NCBI GenBank assembly: GCA_964484195.1 | Contig: CAZAER010000022.1 | Span: 5,648 to 69,647 of the forward strand | Source of the DNA: JALHOP01 sp964484195 | GTDB taxonomy: Bacteria > Myxococcota > XYA12-FULL-58-9 > JALHOP01 | Length of the DNA stretch: 64,000 nucleotides | Direction: 5' to 3' | Shown: positions 60,106 to 64,000 of the stretch, piece by piece | How positions within the stretch are numbered: the stretch's first letter is position 1 | Layout of the letters: each line of letters starts with the position of its first letter | Position numbers and translations under genes: made by a program | The notes under the pieces: generated by a model | The model's database searches: none | Seen by the model: only the letters and a program-made list of their open reading frames with translations | What the model was told of the DNA's origin: nothing

Positions 60106-62649
60106 CTATGCCTTGAAGATATTCGGTGAAGAGCTACTCGCAGCCTTTTTTGCGGTTGGCTTGCCGAGGAGCTCTTCGACGGTCTGCGTGAACTCGTCCT
60201 CCGACACGCGGGACTTGGTGAGGAATCGGGTTGGGCCCAGGGTCAGGCGGTCGCGCTCGCCGGAGTCGAAGTCGCGTCCGCTGTAGACGATGAGGGGCAG
60301 GCGTTTCGCTTTGTCGTTGCGGCGCAGCTCCGAGACCAGCTCGAAGCCATCGGCGTCGGGGAGACCGATGTCGAGCACCAAGAGGGCGGGCAGACGTTCG
60401 CGCATCATGGCGGCGGCGCGCCGTGCCGAGGTCGCCACGCGGGTGAAGATGCCTTGTTGCGCGAGCCGGAGGGCCGTCACCTGCGCGAAGGCGTCGTCGT
60501 CCTCGACGAGAAGCACGTCTGCGAGTCCGTTATCGCGAACGGCGGTGACGATGCGTTGGCCGGCGCCAGGACCGCCGATGATCGCCGCGAGATCGCGTGA
60601 GCTCGGGTCGGGCGCGAGCAAGATGTGCTCACCCAAGAAGAAGAGTGGGGTGCCGTGAATGGACTGCACGAAATGCGCAGCTTCGAGCAGCGAAGCCGCC
60701 GCCGCGGGATCGGCTGCCAGGTCGAGCACGGCGACGTCGGGTGGCGTGTTGCGCAGGTGATGCACCGCTTCTTCGGAACGGGCGGCGACAGCGATGTCGA
60801 ATCCCTTCTCCTCGAGGCTCGTGGCGAAGCGCTTGCGTAGCGTCTCGTCACCTTCGAAGAGCAGCCCCAGCGGCCGCACCGCGCGCGGCATGCGGATGGC
60901 GAAGGTACTGCCGCGTCCGACCTCGCTCATGACGCGGATGCTGCCGCCATGCTGAGTCATGATGGCCTTGCAGATGGCGAGGCCGAGGCCAGTGCCGCCC
61001 TTGCGCCGCGCGTCCGACGAATCGACCTGACGGAAGCGCTCGAAGATGAGCTCGAGCGACTCCTTGGGAATGCCGCGGCCGCGATCGATGACGCGAACCT
61101 CGACCTCGTCACCGACGATCGAGGCCTCGATCGAGATGGTGCTCCCGCCCGGCGAGAACTTGATGGCGTTCGAGAGCAGGTTCACCAGCACCTGCACGAT
61201 GCGGTCGTCGTCGGCGTTGGCGACGGCGTCGGTGGAGGTGACCGCGATCGACAGTCCTTCCTGATGGGCGAAGCCGCGAACCGCTTCGCTGGCGCGGTCC
61301 ATGAGCGCCTGGACGTTGACTGGGGCGAACTGCATGTCGAGCTTGCCCGAGTCGAGCTTCTCGAGATCAAGGATGTCGTTGATCAGCGTGATGAGGCGCA
61401 CGACGTTGCGCTCGGCGATCTCCACGACCTCCTTGGCGTCACCGGGCAGGTCACCGAGCACGCCGGCCGAGAGCAGCGATAGCGAGCCGCGAATGGAGGT
61501 GAGCGGAGTGCGCAGCTCGTGGCTCACCGTCGAGACGAACTCCTTCTTGAGCCGCTCGACCTCGCGCCGCTCCGTGCTGTCGCGCATGTCGGCGACGTAG
61601 CTGGTGCCGCCGGGAAGCTGCGCCTCGTACATCCAGACGTCGCACGGGAAGACGCTCCCATCTGGGCGCCGGCCGGTGCGCTCGCTCACCCGGCTCAGCA
61701 TGGTCTGGACCACGTCTTTGAAGGTCCGGGGGTCGCCCTGGCTGCGAGCGTCGGCGAACAGCTCGGCAGGCGTTTTACCTAGGATGGCGCCGTCCTCGAG
61801 GCCGAACATGCGCTCGCACGCGGCGTTGGCGGCGGTGATGTACCCGTCTTTGTCGAAGACCGCGATACCGGACTGGAGCTGACCGATGAGCGACGTCGAC
61901 CACTCTTCGCTGGTGCGCAGGGCCGCTTCCATCTCGACGCGGTGGGCGAGCTCGCTCTTCAAGGCGGTGAACTGATCGCGGATGACGCGGAAGGCGGGCT
62001 TGAAGACGAGCGTGCCCTGGTAAATGAGCATCAGCAGGATGGCGATGCACAGGACGACGGAAAGCTTGCGTACGCCATGGACATGCTCACTCGCCGCGCG
62101 CTCGAAATCGTGAACCACGACCTCCATGCTCGCGAGGAAGGTGGGCTCGTTGAGCAATATCTGTTGCACCGGCCCTTCGAGGACGTCGGCGTCGGCATCG
62201 GGGTCTGCGAGGAGCTTGAGTAGCTTCTCCACTCCATCCACCATGGCGGACTGAGCGAACTCGAGTGACTTGAGGTCCTCGGCTAGCGTGCGAGCCACGG
62301 AGGTGCTGCGCGACGATGGGCCAGCGCTCGCCTTGATCACCTCCGCGGCGCGCGTCCACTCGGACAAGGCAACGTTGAGCTCTCCGCGCAGACGGCTGCG
62401 GGTGTAGGTGTCGGTAGCCTTTTGGGCCAGCACCGCGACTTTGGCGATCCGCTGGCTAAGCATGCGTTGTCGGCCAGCAAGATTGATGATGGGGCCGTCG
62501 TCGACCTCGCGCGCGAGCCCCGCTTGCAAGAGGATCTGACTGGTCAGCACCAGAACCGCGAGCACCGCGATGCCGATGCTGTGCATGCGGTCGAGACGCG
62601 GTAGGCGGCGTACCCCGGCGTCGACGGTGTCTGGTTTCGGCATCGGCAT
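60106..62649 (-). CDS. membrane hybrid histidine kinase with NarX/PilJ-type sensor
   Basis: About 847 aa from ATG 62649 (GTG 62661 and ATG 62643 are alternatives). Transmembrane helices at about 24-44 and 195-213 bracket a periplasmic domain that opens with IINLAGRQRMLSQRIAK, the PilJ/NarX-type sensor signature. Then a PAS domain (about 245-360), His box VSHELRTPL (H377), the ATPase domain, a degenerate receiver segment (about 595-690) and an intact C-terminal receiver (VEDDD, D in VLDIGLPDADG). It is the first gene of a three-gene phosphorelay operon, with 8 nt to the single receiver. Confidence 0.92.
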   Translation of the reverse strand: MPMPKPDTVDAGVRRLPRLDRMHSIGIAVLAVLVLTSQILLQAGLAREVDDGPIINLAGRQRMLSQRIAKVAVLAQKATDTYTRSRLRGELNVALSEWTRAAEVIKASAGPSSRSTSVARTLAEDLKSLEFAQSAMVDGVEKLLKLLADPDADADVLEGPVQQILLNEPTFLASMEVVVHDFERAASEHVHGVRKLSVVLCIAILLMLIYQGTLVFKPAFRVIRDQFTALKSELAHRVEMEAALRTSEEWSTSLIGQLQSGIAVFDKDGYITAANAACERMFGLEDGAILGKTPAELFADARSQGDPRTFKDVVQTMLSRVSERTGRRPDGSVFPCDVWMYEAQLPGGTSYVADMRDSTERREVERLKKEFVSTVSHELRTPLTSIRGSLSLLSAGVLGDLPGDAKEVVEIAERNVVRLITLINDILDLEKLDSGKLDMQFAPVNVQALMDRASEAVRGFAHQEGLSIAVTSTDAVANADDDRIVQVLVNLLSNAIKFSPGGSTISIEASIVGDEVEVRVIDRGRGIPKESLELIFERFRQVDSSDARRKGGTGLGLAICKAIMTQHGGSIRVMSEVGRGSTFAIRMPRAVRPLGLLFEGDETLRKRFATSLEEKGFDIAVAARSEEAVHHLRNTPPDVAVLDLAADPAAAASLLEAAHFVQSIHGTPLFFLGEHILLAPDPSSRDLAAIIGGPGAGQRIVTAVRDNGLADVLLVEDDDAFAQVTALRLAQQGIFTRVATSARRAAAMMRERLPALLVLDIGLPDADGFELVSELRRNDKAKRLPLIVYSGRDFDSGERDRLTLGPTRFLTKSRVSEDEFTQTVEELLGKPTAKKAASSSSPNIFKA

Positions 62650-62848
62650 GCTGGCGATCACCAGCTTAAACCCGAATCGAGGGTGTTAGGAATGGCCGAT
62701 TTGCGGGTCTTTGCGGGTTGCCGAAGTCCGCGATAGCATTCGATCATCGTGCGGCTTGACTTCAAAAAAGGCGATCCTTATAAGCCGCGTTTCCAATAGC
62801 GGGGGCCAATCCGTAAAAGGACCAGCCTTCGCCGGACGGAAGCCCTCG

Positions 62849-62924
62849 GCTGGCGTAGCTCAATTGGTAGAGCACCTGATTTGTAATCAGAAGGTTGCGG
62901 GTTCAAGTCCCTTCGCCAGCTCCA
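62849..62924 (+). tRNA. tRNA-Thr (anticodon TGT), CCA encoded
   Basis: A complete cloverleaf: acceptor stem GCTGGCG/CGCCAGC, D arm with AGCTCAATTGGTAGAGC, anticodon stem CTGAT..ATCAG around TTTGTAA, T arm with GGTTCAAGTCC. The anticodon TGT reads ACA threonine codons. Discriminator T at 62921, followed by the encoded CCA (62922-62924). Confidence 0.97.
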
Positions 62925-62954
62925 GGGCTGCCGTCGTTTGGATGGAGATTTTTC

Positions 62955-63037
<83 letters not shown>

Positions 63038-63324
63038 CTCCATCCCGCCCCTGAAGAATCGATCCGAGCCGCGCCCATTCAGCGCCTGCGGCTAACGGGT
63101 GTCTGCGCCCTCCTGACGGAGTGAATCGAGTCACATGCTCGGTGCCAACGCGGCGCACCCAGGCGTGACACCACGCGCTCATACGGTCCGATACCGGGAA
63201 CCTACTCTCGCTCTTGCAAAGGTGCGGCCCGGTGGCGGTTTCCCCTACAAGCGTCTCACGACCGCAAGCAAGCACGCAAACGAAGCAGGCGGAGAGCGCT
63301 CCCCAGCTCGCGCGCAAGACCGCG

Positions 63325-64000
63325 ATGGAGCCACAGCAGCAATCGGCGAAGCCCGTCATGCCCGTGCTGGCACCGCGCACCGGACCGATCTTCGTCGCTC
63401 AACCGGTTCTGCAAGCGAAGCCGCGCCTCACCTACGCTGAGATGGTGTCCCTCCTGGAGCCGCTCATCGCGCCCCAGGCCGAAGCCATCCGAGCCCTCGT
63501 TGGCAACAATCCCGGCGACGTCACGATCGTCTACGCCGTCGACATCACCGGCCGCGAGGTCCAGGTCTGCCTTGCCTGCGGCCGCGTCGGGCACGACGTC
63601 CAGCCGTCGATGATGCGCCAAGAAAATGTCGAGATCGACATGCTCACCGAGAGCTTGGTGATCTTCCAGGAGTCTTGCACCCGAGCCGGTGTCCGCTTTG
63701 CCGTACTGGCCGCCGACGATACCGGCACCTTGGTGCTGCGCACGCCGTTCGCCGCCAACGGGGTCACCGATCGCAGCAAGAACGCGATGCGCTTCCAGGA
63801 GTTCAAAGACCGTCACGCGCAGGTCTCGATCGACGGCCAGCTGAAAAACGGGCGCATCGACGATCAGGCCTGGCTCGCGCGCGAGTCCGCCAATTGGCAC
63901 CCGAGCGACGCGCATCGCAAGACCGTCGGCGCCACCAACGACGAGCAGGTCATGCGCATCGCCAAGCAAATCCACTTGGCGAGCCCCACCAAGGTTCGCG
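63325..64000 (+). CDS. hypothetical protein (5' part only)
   Basis: At least 225 codons, open to the right edge. No signal or membrane segment is visible, and no family is recognised. After ~30 Pro/Ala-rich residues come alpha-beta segments (LTYAEMVSLLEPLIAPQAEA, VTIVYAVDITGREVQVCLACG). ATG 63325 has no clear ribosome binding site; ATG 63358 is an alternative. It is on the same strand as the tRNAs but 287 nt away. Confidence 0.6.
   Translation, partial: MEPQQQSAKPVMPVLAPRTGPIFVAQPVLQAKPRLTYAEMVSLLEPLIAPQAEAIRALVGNNPGDVTIVYAVDITGREVQVCLACGRVGHDVQPSMMRQENVEIDMLTESLVIFQESCTRAGVRFAVLAADDTGTLVLRTPFAANGVTDRSKNAMRFQEFKDRHAQVSIDGQLKNGRIDDQAWLARESANWHPSDAHRKTVGATNDEQVMRIAKQIHLASPTKVR

Overview
The window is GC-rich, gene-dense chromosomal DNA from what is most likely a myxobacterium or close relative (Myxococcota). 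The pointers are a DUF1592/DUF1552 protein pair, a Ser/Thr kinase with C-terminal PEGA repeats, PP2C and FHA proteins, many hybrid histidine kinases, a DUF4388 (PATAN) protein, numerous lipoproteins and outer-membrane barrels, and two microcompartment vertex proteins like those of Haliangium. There is no rRNA, transposon, prophage or CRISPR array. I call 53 protein genes (the first and last run off the window) and two tRNAs.

Layout. 1-2563 (-): DUF1552/DUF1592 export pair. 2718-5330 (+): ECF sigma factor, FecR-like regulator and envelope protein. 5322-12672: a beta-helix lipoprotein, a DUF1552-like lipoprotein with a C-terminal frameshift, a VOC protein and two related lytic-transglycosylase-like proteins. 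12694-15579 (-): Ser/Thr kinase with PEGA repeats. 15828-17045 (+): cyclopropane-fatty-acid synthase and its terminator. 17484-19669 (-): BtuF-like / tmk / CinA-N operon. 19687-24520 (+): CPBP protease, a TPR membrane protein that seems to start at CTG, an Omp85-like barrel and a lipoprotein with kinase-like motifs.

24517-32253 (-) is a five-gene co-directional unit: HTH-receiver regulator, TPP-dependent carboligase, KAS III-like enzyme with Ser in place of Cys, a protein with two histidine kinases around a receiver, and a receiver-histidine kinase. The last four genes are overlapped or about 10 nt apart. It reads like a self-contained module that makes and senses a small molecule. 32672-36983 (-): asnS and envelope genes. 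37151-46644 (+): S41 peptidase, dapF, alpha/beta hydrolase, a NatAB-like ABC exporter, and two regulators with degenerate domains; an FHA protein converges on them. 47220-49854 (+): VLCAD-type acyl-CoA dehydrogenase and PP2C phosphatase.

51745-57684 (+) opens with two adjacent BMC vertex (EutN/CcmL) genes, a class II aldolase and a DeoC with an N-terminal extension resembling an encapsulation peptide. This looks like a satellite locus of a bacterial microcompartment; no hexamer/trimer shell gene or aldehyde dehydrogenase is in the window. A glycerophosphodiesterase, pyrF, rlmB and a secreted protein follow in a tightly coupled run. A tandem palindrome separates this run from the convergent phosphorelay operon 57735-62649 (NarX/PilJ-type hybrid kinase, single receiver, REC-Hpt-REC-GGDEF). 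tRNA-Thr and tRNA-Tyr and one partial gene close the window.
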